DNA from: Dermatemys mawii
Taxonomy: Eukaryota > Chordata > Testudines > Dermatemydidae
Direction of reading: 5' to 3'
Length of the DNA stretch: 64,000 nucleotides
Assembly: GCA_007922305.1 (NCBI GenBank)
Contig: ML677365.1
Location: forward strand, 20,108,188 to 20,172,187
In this document: piece after piece, positions 37,001 through 52,000 of the stretch
Layout: the number at the start of each line of letters is the position of its first letter
Position numbering within the stretch: position 1 is the first letter of the stretch
The notes under the pieces: generated by a model
What the model was told of the DNA's origin: nothing
Databases searched by the model: none
What the model saw: the letters and a program-made list of their open reading frames with translations, nothing else
Translations under genes and position numbers: made by a program

Positions 37001-40000
37001 TGGTTAAACATTTGGAAATCAGTACATTTCCACATCTACATACAATCTTAACTCTGACTGCTTTCTTGTAATTACAGGCACACAGTATTTCTTAAATAAT
37101 AGTATATCACTTTTAAAAACGTCTTCAACCTTCAAGATCAAATTCTTGTAAGGGCCCATCTACAGTACACATTTTATCAAAGATCACCGTATAACGTGGG
37201 TTGATTTTGCCTACGTAGATAGTTTTAATTCAGTTTGGGACTATGTTATGGAATCCTTTTAGAGCTCTGGCATGGTATGAAAGAGTACAGTCTGGTAAAT
37301 GATTCTGTGACATTGTTATAATGCTGTTTGGCTCCATCTACACAGGCAAAACTAAGCAGTTATTAACTAGTCATGGTATTGTTATGTTTTAATGCATCCT
37401 CTTGACACAATAATATTGTAGTGCATACAGACCCTTACACTGCATTGTTTTACTAGAAACTGTGTCCTCCTATGCAATCAGATTCTACTGGCTAATGTGC
37501 CAGACTCCTTGTTCAGGTGTTTTGCAAACAGTGAGATTTTAATTTTTCAACCACTCTGCTGCATCAGTAGGAGTAATGGATATTTCTAAGCTACATCATT
37601 TGCTATGGGCCTTCTTTTTTGGAGATGAGATGACACCCCTTGTGGTAAACTAGTATGTCATACTTAGGCCTTGGCTACACTTGCAAGTTAGAGCGCATTA
37701 AATCAGCTCCGGGCGCCCTAACTCCTGAGGTGTCCACACTGGCAAGACACATAGAGCACTTGGATTCTGCAACTGGAGTGCTCCTGTTAATCCACCTCCA
37801 CAAGAAGCATCAAACTTGCTGCGCCGCAACTGAAACGCCCAGGTATCAGTTTGGAAAACATGTTGCACTATTGTGCTGTGATTGGCTTCCGGAAACATCC
37901 CATAATCCCTTGAAGTCAAGTGGCCACTCTTCTCATTGTTTTGAACTCTGCAGGCATGCGGATATTCCATTTCAAAGCATCATTTCTGACAGCTGGCATG
38001 CTTATCTGCTCCGGGACAAAGCAAACCATTACTATGGAATGCTCCTGCTGCAGAGGTGTGTGCCTGTGTGTGAGGGAGAGAGAGGTGTGAGGGAAGACTG
38101 ATGTCGGGGTTTTCCCCTGCTGCTGTCTGAACTTACAAGACAGCATTCTGACACACTCTCTGCCCCCCAAAACAGTCTCTCTCCCCCGCCACATACAAAC
38201 AACACACTCCCTCCACACTTCCCCAGATTTGAAAAGAACTCTGCAGCCACTTGCACACTGGGATCACTACTCTCTGTGGCATTGCAAAAGCTGCTAATGT
38301 GGCCATGCCACTGTGCTTGCAGTTGACAGTGTGAACACAGGGCAGTGTTTTCCCTGTTGCAGTCTCCAAGGGCTAACTCCTGGCACGCTACATCTGCAAG
38401 TGTAACCATGCTCTTAGTAATGGTATTCTCCCATTACAGTTGCAGAGGAAATATTTTTATAGTTACTGAGCAAACGCTTCAATATTATCTTTATAACATG
38501 GGATACCGATATTATAAGTGAGAATAATGCGTGCAGCAACTCCCAAGTATTTCATAAAGTCTAAACATATTTTTATAAATTTAATACCTATTTTAACAAT
38601 ACATGGATGAGCCAGACTGGTTTTCTGCTATGCATTTGTTCAGCTGAGACCTTGGCATGAACTATTGTAATCTTTGGGTGTACTATGGTTAAGAGTTTCA
38701 CTGCTCTTCTCCTAGTGCAGAGGTGGGCAAACTTTTTGGCCCGAGGGCCACATCGGGTTTGTGAAATTATATCAAGGGCTGGGTAGGCAAGGCCCCGCTC
38801 CCAGTCCAGCCTCCTCCCACTTCCTGCCCCCTGAGAATTCCTGACCCATCCAACCCCACACACACACCTTGTCCCCTGACTGCCCCTTCCACAGACCCCT
38901 AACCCACCCCCCAGGACCACACCCCCTACCCAATTCCCCTGCTCCTTGTCCCCTGACTGCCCCAACCCCTATCCTTCCCACCCCGTAACCACCACCCCAG
39001 AATCCCATCCCCATCCAACCCACCTGCTCCCTGACTGCCCCCTCCAAAGCCCCCCCCCAACCACTACCCTGGAACCCCCCCATTTCCCCTCTTACCATAG
39101 CTGCTGGTTGGCGGGGGGGAGCATGCAGGCCCAGCTCCCAGAGCTCTGCCCGCGCAGGATGGCTCTGGGGGAGGGGCGAGCGCACAGCCCTGGCCCCCTG
39201 GAGCGCTGCCCGCGCAGCACGGGTGTGGCCCACGGGCCGTAGTTTGCCCACCCCTGTCCTAGTGCCTAAAAACAACTCCCACAGAAAAGCACATGGAGAT
39301 CCAGAATTAGAATTATAGAATATCATGATTGGAAGGGACTTCAGGAGATCTAGTCCAGGGGTGGGCAAACTTTTTGGCCCCAGGGCCACATCAGATTTGC
39401 AAAATTATATGGAGGGCTGGGTAGGGAAAGCCCTGGGCCCCTCCCACTTCCCGCCCCCTGACTGCCCCTTCAGAATCCCCGACCCATCCAACCCCCCTGA
39501 CCTTGTCCTCTGACTGCCCCTTCCAGAGACCCCTAACCACCCCCCAGAACTCCACCTCCTACCCAATTCCCCAGCTCCCTGTCCTCTGACTGCTCTGACC
39601 CCATCCACCCTACCCTCCCGCCCGCTAATCACCACTCCAGAACCCCACCCCCTATCCAACCGACCCTGCTCCTTGACTGCCCCCTCCAGAGCCCACCCCA
39701 ACCACCACCCTGGAACCCCACTCCCTATCCCCCCCTTACTATAGCTGCTCGGTGCAGCTCTGTGGGAGAGGGGAGCGCGCAGCCCCGGCCCCCTGGAGCG
39801 CTGTCTGCGGGGCACAGCTCCGGGGGAGGAGGGGCGTGCAGCCCCAGCCCCCCAGAGCGCTGTCTGTGCAGCGCAGCTCCGGGGGAGGAGGTGTGTTGTG
39901 CTTGGCCTAGACCCCGGCCCAGGAGCATGGGGCCCAGCACTGCACTCGGACCAACCCCCCAGGCCAGGAGCACGGGGCCCAGCGTGGCTCACCTTGCTCA

Positions 40001-43000
40001 GACTGGCCCCTGGGCTAGGAGTGCGGGGCCACTGGCTCTGCACCCCGGGCATAAGCTCGTGGGCTGGATAAAAATGGCTGGCGGGCCACATGTGGCCTGC
40101 AGGCCGTGGTTTGTCCATCCTTGATCTAGACCAGCCCCCTGCTGAAAGCAGGACGAATTAAATCATCCAATTAATTCAGTCATTGCGGATTTTCAGGAAG
40201 GATTGTACAGGGTTAACCTCCCCACAACCAAATCCAAAAGAACAAAAGGAATGAAACTTAATTCTTAAGTACAGACACTCCCCAACTTGCGCAAATGTTC
40301 CATTCTGGAATGCCTTGCATTAGTTGAATTTTGCATAAGTTTGAAACATATCTCCGACCACTATGCAAAAAACCCCAAAAACCCCTCCTATTTTTAGCTT
40401 ACGGAGCTTTTTCCGTAAGCTCAGGTTTGCGTAAATCAGGTCTTGCGTAACCAGGGGAGCGTCTGTACAGATTTATTATAAAATCTTATAATAAAGCAAT
40501 AATAATTTCTATAACCTAACTTGGCTACTTTATAATCCTCAGACATTATCTTCATAGTTATACATAAATAAAGAAAACAAATTAAATCTAAAACAGGTCA
40601 GTCCCCACAGAAACACAGTGAGAAGAAACTCAAGAGTTCCCAAAAGCATAGGTTGAGTTCACCTGAGTCACAGGTAGTCTTTGATCTTCACAATCTATAC
40701 ATTCTGCTGAGTCAAAAGCACTGCAACAACATCTTCTCTTCTCTTGCTTGTAGAAACCTCCAGCTGGAATCTGTGCAGACTCTTCCTTCTCCTCTGCTGA
40801 AATCACTCAGTTAGCTAGTCGTCTAATTAATTAACCAAATACTCAGTTTAAGTATATAGCTTAAAAAAAACCCTATTACAAAAAACCCAATGAGAACTGA
40901 GAACAGCAAAGTATAAGGGACTCTTTCCCCACCATCACTTTTCAATAGGAGAAGAGTTGGTGAATCATACTAGTTGAGGCAATTTAAATAAACAGGTTGG
41001 CTAAAATCATATAGCGTTTAAAGTTTACAATTAAAATAAAATAAATTAGTTCCCCCCCCAATTTCCCCTTTCTATAATTAACATTGCCAGGGCTTCCCTG
41101 TTGGAGGGTTAACAATATCACTAACCTACTACAAAGAGCTTCAGAGTTAGAGAAAACCAGCCTGCTTTTTGCTTGTGTAGCTCAGCTTCTCCCAGCCGGC
41201 ACGGGACACATGCCTTTTGTAAAGCAACTGCCCTGACAGACTCTATGGGGGCATGTAGAGTCCAGTTACAGGGGATCTATTGGAGCATATCCAAAACTAC
41301 AACACCCAATACCGGAAACTTCTGAGTGTGGTGTGCTCATGGTGCATCTGCCTAACAACAATGACCCTGACAGAACTCATTCCTGCCGTCCCCTCAGTTC
41401 TCTACCGATCTTTTAAAGATCTATCGCCCTATTGGGCATGTGGGTTACACTGGCACCTGCCCTGTCAGTGTCACAGATGGAATCAGACAGCCATCTTGTA
41501 GGTGGGTCTTCTCTATCTGTAAATAGTCCCAAAGCTCTCTACTTACCTCTGGAGACCCTGCAAATGCCTCTTCAGGTCCAATCTCTTGGATATTAATTGC
41601 AGTAGACCTTATTAATCAGAAATTTCCACTACAACTGGTTTAGTTTCACCAATACGTGTCTACAGTGGTGTAGTTAAGGTGCCAGCAGTTGCTGCCATTG
41701 TGTCCACTAGACTTTCTCTTAGACAACATGGTAGACATATACACCAGAAATTGCAAGAGCCTTTTGTGTGCTAGTTAGGGCTGTCCTTACCATGAGGCGA
41801 ATTGAGGTGGCCGCTTCAGGTGCCAGACTGGGTGGGGGAGAGTGCCACTAGGACCCAGAGTGTAGAAAATTGTGTCTGCTGCTGGTGCATATGTATTGTC
41901 TCTGCTCTAGATGCACAGAGATGGTGGAGTGCTGGGCTGGAGGAAGGAGGGCACAAGAGACCTTTCAAAGTTTTGGCCCAAGCGAGGAGGCATGGGGGTG
42001 TCCTTTGAGCTCCCTGACTCAGGTGTGAAAACATTGTGGGCCGGCCCTGCTAGTGCTTAGGTCTGGGAAGTTGGAGTCTAAGTTTGAAATCTTTGATCTC
42101 CTACTGTACTGCCTGAAAAAGTATCATTTGAAGTGTTTTAGGTATTTCTTTTAATGTAGCAGCGTTTATTAATCCATAGGTATGTACAGTATTTACAGCT
42201 GGTTAAAATATGGCCTAGAGCTTGTTCTATAAAGTTAAGGGAAACTCTTATCTTGGAAGTCTTGAAACAGACTAATTTAAAAACAAGAGTTTTCTAAGAG
42301 ATTAGGCTTAACTAACTAAATACAATTAAAGAAAGCCAGGACATATTATTTAAATCATATGAAAGGATTTTCTTTTCCGTAGGGATGCTTGTGAGGGCTC
42401 TTTCAGAAAAAGGGAAATTGACTCTACATAAAGTTTATCAAATGCTTAAAGTCAAATGCTTAAAATACCCTTTTCTTCTATCAGTTATAGTTATCTTAGG
42501 TGTTGTTTTACTACATTATGTCAAATGTTTTCTAGGCAGATGTGGCTTTCATGTTGACTGTGCCCCTGTACTAATTTACTCATTGAAGTTTTTCTTATAA
42601 ATATATCTTCTGTAATTGAAATACATTTTCATAAGAGTTCTTTGAGATTCCCATCAGTATTTCAGTACATCCATTCAGTGAATGGGCCTCTTGTCTCAGC
42701 AAAAGCTTCTGTTTTAATGAGACAAATGGTACAGTGGGACCCCGGAATACCATGCCCCGCTATAGCACGAATCCGCTTATAGCGCGGTGCGCGGCTGGCT
42801 CCCAATGTTGTTGTCAGCCGCCGCTTTGATGCAGCGGAACCCCACAATGCCGCAAACCCGTCGTTATTGTGATTGGGTTTTTTTGGATCCCGATCGTCGC
42901 GGTATTGCAGGGTCCCACTGTATTTCCCAGCAGGAGACCAAATCTCATGAGGCAAATTATGGCTGAGAGAATACTCAGGTTTCAGTAGAATCTTGAAACA

Positions 43001-46000
43001 AACACTATTTCAGTATTGTTTTAAGGTAGAGTCTATGATTTAAATCAATGTCTTTGTTTTAAAACAGTAGGCTTAATTGCCTATTGAGATAACTAGTACA
43101 CACCAACATTAGAATTTACTTTAAAACAACTTCCCTGCACTCTGATACCTTGGCTCCTAAGAGAATCTGAATTTTGCATTCTGAATCTCTCTCATGTTAG
43201 GATGACAGTTTCATGTTTGATTTCCATTTTAAATGTACCACAAACACTTTTTTTTGCAGGAGCGAGGTGCGTGTGGGTGGAGTTGAGATAGGTGAGGCGG
43301 TTCAGTGATTTGCCCTTCCTGGTATCCAATATGCTGTTTATAACATTGCCTCACAAGTGTAAAAACAAAAAATGGATAATAGTTCATGAGAAACTCAGAT
43401 TTGCAGTAGCTGCTGTAGTTTTCTGAGCACCATTGACCATGATTTTTCTGCAGTTTTCCACAGTCTGAACTGCTATTCAGAAATGGGTGTTATCTTCTCT
43501 TTTTTTTTTTCTAAGCGAAATGGAGTAGCTGAACTATCAGATGGGTAGGTCTTTGTTGTTCTCATCACATGCTTAGGACACTGAGGTTTTGTTTTTAATC
43601 TGTTGTAAAACTGTAACCCGATTTACTGGTGGGTTGCTCTGTTTCACTTAAGTGGCTAAGTGCAAGATGAAAAAGATAATGCGGAGGAGAGAGAGAAAAA
43701 TTAAGTATCAGGATTGGTTTTTTTAGAAATTTAACACAAAGCCAATCTTGTCACCATTTTTACTCCATCACTGTATCTTATAGGCAATATATACAAAGTC
43801 AAGAAAATCATTATTTCATGCAAAAGAACCATACGTTACATTCCTTCATTAATTTCATCATTTTCTAAGTGGGGTTGTTCACATTGGTGTGTTTCCAGAA
43901 GAAGATTGTGCTGGCCATTCATTCTTGAAGAAAGTCTTCTGAGAATGGACAAGTTTCACATTGTGCCCTAAAGGTGGAAAGAATCAGGCCTCCCAGTCTG
44001 TAAAATTAATCTAGAAACCTTATGAGACTATCTGCATTTCCACTTTGGATTCTAGCTGGAAAAACACCAAGATCAGCCTTTTCTGTGTCATATTTGGCAC
44101 TTGCGTTTTTGATCTCAGAAGGAAACTGGGGATAGGGAGGGAAGTATCTGAATAAATTAGAAGTGCAGGTGTTTGTTTTAACCCCTTTCCCCACCCCCAC
44201 AATGGATAAAGATTCAGATGGGTGCATCAGGTGTTTTCATTTTATCAAAACTGATGACCAGGTCTGCTGTATCCTTCCACCTGCCTTCGGTCCTCTGCGC
44301 CCCTGTAGGAAACCTGAGAATCTCTTCGCCGCAACCCCATTCTTTTCCTAATTTCTACCCGACTGCCAGATGGTTGTTGAGGACTACTTGATGGCATTCC
44401 ATCGATGGTCTATCTGTACTATTGCTTGATCTGTCATAGGACTGCGGTTGAATGATTAATGGTTAATGGTTTATCCTGTTTCTCCTTCCTTGCCACTGCA
44501 ACTTCTGTCAGTCCAAGGAACAAGTTAATCAGGTCCACCCTAGACAGCTATATTCTGTAACATTAAAATAATAGACACCACATATATTACAATGCTGCTG
44601 AGTGAAAGTGTTCTACAGAACTTCTTATTGAGTTTTCCAGTATTCTCTTATCTGTGTGCAAGTCTGAGATAATACCGCTCCAAGAATAAAATATATTGTA
44701 ACTGTAATCATTCCTCGTCCATTGCTTTCTCGTGTTTTCTATTTTCTCCGTTGTGTCTTTTAGGATCTGATAGAGCAAACGGTTACACATGAGTGGTTCC
44801 ATTGAGCTTGATGGATCCACTCGTATAAATGTGTGTAGGATCAGACCCTTAATAAGTTCATTAATACCATCCTCCTTTTTGTCTTGTGCAGTGCCACATG
44901 TATTCTTAGATCTTAACAAATTATCCCAAGAATTGCAGTGACTGGGGGAAAAGGCATATAGTAAAAATCTGATGAATTTGTGTTCAATTAATCTGTAGTA
45001 AAATTATTTATTTTTCCCCCATTTAAAATGGAGTAGATTAAGTCAATCTTTTTGTCCTTTAAAAGGTTTTAATATACTCATGTTCGGTAGCTCTAATCTC
45101 TTAATGAATGGGCATATTTATATGCTTTCTAGGCAGTATTTAATGATAGGATCATTCATTAATGTTCTTCTTGTAATGAAATGCACCTAATTTTGCAGAT
45201 GGAGTTATTGATCCTGATTCTCCAATATTTTACATCAGTTTTATGCCATTAGAACACTATTGAAGTCAGTGGTATTAAACAGGTAAAACTGAAATAATGG
45301 AGGAGAGATTTGGTTCCAATATCTGGGAGTGCCATATAGTAATTTTAAGCAGGAATATGGGAGTTCGGTCCAGCAGTGACAGTTCTGAAAGTCACTTTAC
45401 TTGTCTGTGCTTTAGTTCATCCGTCTAAACTTCTGTGGCCCCCAGCAATGCAGTATCTGAGCACCTAGGTTCACCCACATCACAGAAGTGTTGAGACATA
45501 ATTAATGTTTCTAAAATGCATCAAGATCTGTAGATGAAAGGTGCTGTAAATATATGAGGCATTTATACATTTTCAGTTTCCACTTGGATCCTGGAGGGGG
45601 CAAATGGTGATAGATCTTTTCTAAAACTTGCTGGCGGAGTGTGAAAGCTATACATAATGTTATAAATGAACCCTTCAGAACAAATCAAACATAAAGGGTC
45701 AATTGGTGGAGTAGTATGTGAGTTGGGAGTTATACATGGAGAGTTAAATCCCAATGATAGAAATGTATACCATACTACTAATGCTGTGGGCCTGATTCCC
45801 ACTTATAGTGAAGCCCATTCACATTATTCTGACAGCATAAAGAAACCCTGAGGTGTGTGGAAATTACTCTGCCAGAGTGGGGCAAAGTAGTCTTGGTATA
45901 AAAGAGAAATGGTCCTTCTATGTTTACAATAGTTTAGTGCATGAATGCACATTTCTCTGAAATGTAAGACTTTTTGTTTTGATTTTCTTCTCATAAATGA

Positions 46001-49000
46001 ACTCTGTACATAAAACTACTGTAAAGTATTGGTATTGGATGTCACATTGGCAAAATTTATTTCAGTCAGAATAACCAATAGAACACTCCAGTTGATGCTC
46101 TCAGTGGAAGGAGAAAACTATTATTCAAGTTTAGAGCCAGGGCATGTTTGTGAAAACACATAGGAGTCTGGCTTACCCACAAGCTGCACTCTTTACTTTT
46201 CCCATGGCTAATGAAGCATTTCAGAGGTGTAGCAGAAGAAAAAAGAAATTAGCAAATTAGTAAATCTTGCCAATAGTACCAATCAAAACATATAGACTGA
46301 ATGAAAAAAAAAGTGGGATGGGGATGTGTCAGCAGCATATTGACTATAAATAGGATAAAAACATCTTAAATTTATGCTGAAGATATAAAATGAAGCTGGT
46401 ATCTTTGCAACAAAAACATCCATGGAAAAACTTTTGTAGTCTAAACTGCATTGTTACCAAGGCACAATTATTTTTATCAAAATTCTCTCTGACCCTAGAT
46501 TACCTGAGAAAATTGTAACTCTGATGACCAATCTCACGCATTTCCCCAGAGGGATTTTCAAATATAACCAGTGACACAGCAAGAACACTTACTGCTCGAG
46601 AAACTGGAACTCCAGGTCCTCTTATTTCTGATGTTTCAATGATTGATATGGGTGCCAGTGGTCTCACGTGGCTTACTAACAGAAATCCATCTGAGCGAGA
46701 TGACCAAGAATCTATTTAGGCCTTTTCCACATTAGACTTTCTAAGTATGTGTGAAAGCATCCTTCCCACATTTAAATGCTGTTGTGATGTAGCTTGCATT
46801 TACATGCAGTACAGTTATAGGGCCTTGGTTAGATCTTTTTTATAGCAGGTTTGCACTGATATACTCCCACTCACTTCAGCAGAATTACTTCTGATTCTAC
46901 ATGGAGCTAAGCATCAAGCCCACAGTATTCAGAAGCTATGCTATAGAGTTACTGGGAATTTGTAGCACGACAGTTGCCTGAGTTCTCAGGGTGGAGAGGG
47001 CAGGGTAGACAAATAGCTAGGCATGTTGGGAAATAGTTGTCAAGTGTTGTTTTGCACCCATTGTAGAGATGGGGCCTTATGTATATGAGAGGAGCAGTAG
47101 GACAATAGGCTGCATGTTCAGGAGATACACAAGACTGTGAATTCTTATTTGCTATCTCCATTTCACACCAGCAAGCATTTTACACTTTTCCCTGACTAAT
47201 GGGAACAGGGATTTTTTTTTTGTCTGATGATGATTCTGACAAAATAACGCCATAACACATCGGCCCCTCGTCCAGTGCACTAACATGGTTCACAAAAAAA
47301 CAATTTCTATCTCTGCCGGTTAAGATAAACTTGCTGGAACTGCTCTAGTAGTAACCATTGTGTTTTGACACCGAAAGGCATTATAATCATTGCTGGTTCA
47401 GATCTAATATGTGAGACCTTGTTTATGCTATACTATCTATAACTATGTCAATATTGTTCCCTTTACCAGGGCTATATCACAAATGGGATTTTGTTTTTAT
47501 TTTCTATATGGAGCATTCTAAATGTAATGTTGTGTTTCTCTTGGTAATATAAAATTGATTTTTTTTAATTGGTCTCTATTAGAAAATACACTACACATTG
47601 CCTTTCTCCTCAAAATGACACAGTTCTGTTTTTTCCCTTCACTGAATCACTGCATGCAAAAAGTATTAAAGCTGATTATCAAGAAAAGAGGTTAAAAGGT
47701 AAAAATGGGGGCGGGGAAGATTAATTAGAACCTACATGAATAATATTTTGAACAGAGGGATGTTCCAAAGAAAATACACTTGTTTTTGTTCAGAGGGTGC
47801 TCATAGTCTCGGAATTGGAAGAAATGGGCTGATTGATTATACTACATTGCATTCGCTGCTGTTGTAAATGGAACGCAGGCTACGTCAAACAAGCTCGTAA
47901 CAGTTAGGCAAGTCATGGGAAATTATTTAACATGGAAATCCCAATCCAAGGAGTGCAACATTGTTGCTGGCGAAAGGGCATCCCATGTACGGAATAAAAC
48001 AAGAAACAAGTCAGATTAAAGCATGAGAAGCAAAATGTTTTTGCAGTGATCACCAGTGACATTTAACATGAAGTAAAATAAACATTTTCTCAGGCTAGAG
48101 GGTTTTTTCAACTTTTTTTTTTTTTCTTTCTCTCTTACAGTGGATGGAACTGAGGTTTAACACTTTGGCAAAATGCCCACACTGCAAAAAAATGTAAGTT
48201 TCCTAAAAATGCTAAGTTTGTTGGAGAGACATTAGAAACAGACTTAAAATAATTAAACTTATGTCAAATATTATTGATGGAGAATAGGCTAGCATGCAGA
48301 TATTTTGTTTTCTATACCTGAGAATACCGAGACTAAAGAACATGATGTGTGCCAGTGAACCCTCCCCTCTTTATTCCCTACAAGTTAATAACTGTTAAAC
48401 ATATGCAGGTTAGATTAGTAACTTTAATTTGATTGTCATTGTCCGAGGGAGAAACAGACAGCTAACAATAGAAAGAGAAGGATTACTACAACTAATAGCA
48501 GCTTATATTTTTATTTAATGTCTTCGAAGCTTACCATTTCATGCAGTTAATCGGGATGCTGCATAAATGTACAACTTACCTTGCCTTCAGCTTGAGAGCA
48601 ATAGGAGAAGAAAGGAAAAATATTTATTACTTTGGAAAGTATTTTGTTTTCTCTCTGTTCCCAAATGCAAAGCTTAATTCTTATTAAGTATCATATGGAA
48701 TAATTTCTAACTCGTCTACTATTTGGTAAGGAGTGAGAAGTTACATCAAGACTGAACTTTAAGAAGAAAAGTTAAGGGAGCAAACCACATATTTAAATAT
48801 ATATATTTAGAAAATAAGTTTAACTTTTGCAACAATTGATTGGGCTTGGTAGTAATTATTTTTAAATGGCACTAAAAATGATGGCTCCCAATGTTGCCTA
48901 GAATGTATGTTCGGAGCGAGATGATTGCAAAAAAATGGCATGAAATTAGAGGTCAAAATATTGCTTTAGCTGACTTATTTCCCATGCTGATGTTATTCAG

Positions 49001-52000
49001 AGGATCCTGTCTTCCCTTGTTATATTTATATTACTTCCAGTAATAGGAGTAATATATGTTTCATTGAGAAGGGGAAATGCCACCAGCACTGGGTATATAT
49101 TATATGAAAGAAAAGGCAGATGCCTAGGGCAGTGGAGAGTTTAGGCCAAGACTATAACATTTAGGTACCTATACAAGTGGCCTCGTTTTCAAAAGTGCTT
49201 GGCACCCTGCACTGGAGTCATTTTGACACAGCCAGTGCTTTGGGGACATACTTCTGGAAATCTTGGGCACAGTACATGTGAATAACTACATGGGTGGCAG
49301 GCCCTGCCCATTTGTCTAGGCCAGTGGTTCTTAAACTGTGGGTCAGGACCCTAAAGTGGGTCACAGCCCCATTTTGATGAGTTGTCAAGGCTGGTGTTAG
49401 ATTTGCTGGGGCCTGGAGCACAAGCCCCACTACCCAGGGCTGAAGCATGAGGGCTTCAGCCCTTGGTGGGAGGGCTCAGGGTTACAGGTCCCCTGCCTGG
49501 GGCTGAAGCCCTTGAGCTTTGGCTTTGACCCCCGTTCCCCACCTGGGGCAGTGGGGCTCTGGTACACTTTTGATTACACCTGGGACAGTGGGGCTCAGGA
49601 TTAATCTTTGGCCCCCCTACCCAGGACATTGGGGCCCAGGCCGGCTCAGGCTTCAGTCCCCACTCTAGGGATCAGGTAGTAATTTTTGTTGTCAGAAGGG
49701 GGTCATAGCTCAGTGATGTCTGAGAACTCCTGGGACTCCAGGCCAGTAAATCCTGTAGTCTGCATTAATTGTTCGCCATTTGCGATCCTTGCTCCAGTGT
49801 ATTGGCAGTAACTATCTACACACAGACTTTCTCTCCTGAATTGAGTACTACATGAATCGCAGTTAGGAGTTGTATTTTAAAATTGACATGCAGCATTTTA
49901 TGGCTGACCTCCAAGTCATCTCTCTCCTGACACTATCCCAAAGCACACTGGAATCAAATATTCCTTTCAAAAATGATGATGGTAACAGTTATATCACCTG
50001 TTGTTATTGCTATAATCCTCATCCTCTCTGCTCGCTTGTTTGTTATTGTCTTTTTGCTAGGTTATGTTGTATGATCTCTTTGGAGCAAGGACCTCTTATT
50101 TGATTGGTTCTTAAAGGGACAAGCATATCTTGCAGTATAATAATAAACCTGGACCTTTAATGTGCAAGCTGCAACTATCTTGAGAGATAACAGAGAAGTG
50201 TTTGAGGGCATGACATATTGGGGCATAACTTTGTAGCAATTGCAATCCCCTAGCCTTGGGACTTGAGGGGACGCAATCTTAAACTTCGTAGCTGTAGCTT
50301 TGTATTGTTTGCTTGGTGGACCTCTTCATGCACTTGCCGGAGTTGGAGTGGGGAAGGGAGAGCGGGTTTGTAGTTCTGACAAGAACAGATCAGTTCTTAA
50401 AGCAGGGATTTTAGGGTATAATTTAAGTGACTAAGGCTCCTAACTGCCTGAGTTGCTTTGTAACTGAGACTGACTGCTGAGTTACTTGAGCATTTTAGTA
50501 AATATGGAAATCTGACTTAGGTTGTTAACCTAACTTCCAAGGGCAAACACAGAAAAGAATGTGAAATTAACAGTCTCAAACTTACATTTGAATGTTTGTT
50601 TTTTTTATGCACTATACAAATGACTTGCATACACCAGTGGAGACCAGGATGGTACCCAGAAAAATGAATTCTAATACATAATTTGTGCTCCATAGAATGT
50701 AAACTCTTTTGATTATATTTTTTAAAAGTGCATGTAATAACAGAACTAAAATAAGGTTAGGTTTTATATATTGAAAGAAGCAAAACAAGCAGTTAAATTG
50801 GATTCATACCCAACGTCTTAACAACATAGCTGATACTGACTTTTTATGTTTGGATGGTGTTTTGGGCCTGTAACTGTAAAAGTTCCTTGATTTTTTCCTC
50901 TGAGCTTACAAGTTTAACAGTCAGTTGTGTGTGTGTGAGAGAGAGAGATTTCACTTCATATGACAATGAGTGCCTGCAAGATGGGTCCTTGTTAAGTGAT
51001 AAAAACCATTTATAACATAAAATATAAATGCAGAGAACAAAATGGTCCACTTCCATTTAAACTACTTTGGTAAATTGGCATGAACAGTACGTGCATCTGT
51101 TGAATCTCTTAATGAAGAAGCAATAATGAAAACTCCAAAATGCATACTTGTTCAGGCTATTATAAGCAGTTGCTCACAAATGATATATGGTTCTGTCAGA
51201 CCTTCAAATACAGCAGTGTGAGGGGACGCAGTTACAATACTGTTCTGTTTTGTAGTGTAAATGAGACCTTGAAAGTGACTTTGCAAATAGGTGTAAATGG
51301 GGTTTGCCTTTTTCTTTTTGTAGTGTATTTTTAAAAAGGTCTGAAACTTCTTTTTTTTTTTGTTTTGGTTTTGTGTTGGGTTATTTTAGCTCCACTCTGG
51401 GGAAGATGGGTGTGTGCGCGTGTGTAAATGAATTTCCCTCTCCTTGTTCTTTACACTGTAAATTCAGTACTTGTCTACCCTCTTCTTCCTGGAAGATTCC
51501 TCTCTGGAAAACTTGAGAAATGATAGGATTATGAGCTCATAGTTACCAAGGGTATGGTTACACTTACAAGATTATAGCGCTATTGGTTATAGCGGTCCCC
51601 TTATACAGTAATATGTATAGCGCTATATAGCTCCACACTCAGACGCGCCAGTGGTATAGCATGGCCACATTTGGGGCACTTAATGCGGCATTAAGAGCAG
51701 CGCATTAGGGCAGGTATCCCAGCATTCAGCTGGGTGCAACGTGCTTTTTAAACGAGGGGGGTGAGGGGGGATGCGTTGTGTGTATGTGGAGGGAGAGAGA
51801 CTGGTTTTTCCATTCTTCTGAAAGCCTGTCAGTGAGCCTCCATTCACAGAAGGCTTTGTTTTCACACAGGCTCCCTCCTTAAACATTTGCATTGCTTATC
51901 TGCGGAGTTAAGAGAGAAACTCTAAAAAGGTACTTCCGCATTCCTCCAGCCGAGTTCAAAACAAAGGGAAGAGACGTCAATTGCCTTAAATGGCTCTAGG

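Larger units (their letters stand above)
35789..48140 (+). other. PIP4P2 intron 4
   Basis: This is the longest intron (12.35 kb), from gtaagt to cttacag. It holds a Harbinger-like MITE, two 'caggggtgggcaaact' hAT MITEs around a CR1/SINE tail, two TA-flanked MITEs and a degraded hAT MITE. The stretches 35789-37663, 40470-41770, 42050-42729 and 42923-48140 contain no recognised gene or element. Confidence 0.9.

Noticed and set aside
39405..40118. 237-codon minus-strand ORF
   Set aside because: It lies wholly inside a hAT MITE made of G/C-rich tandem units. No protein domain is seen.
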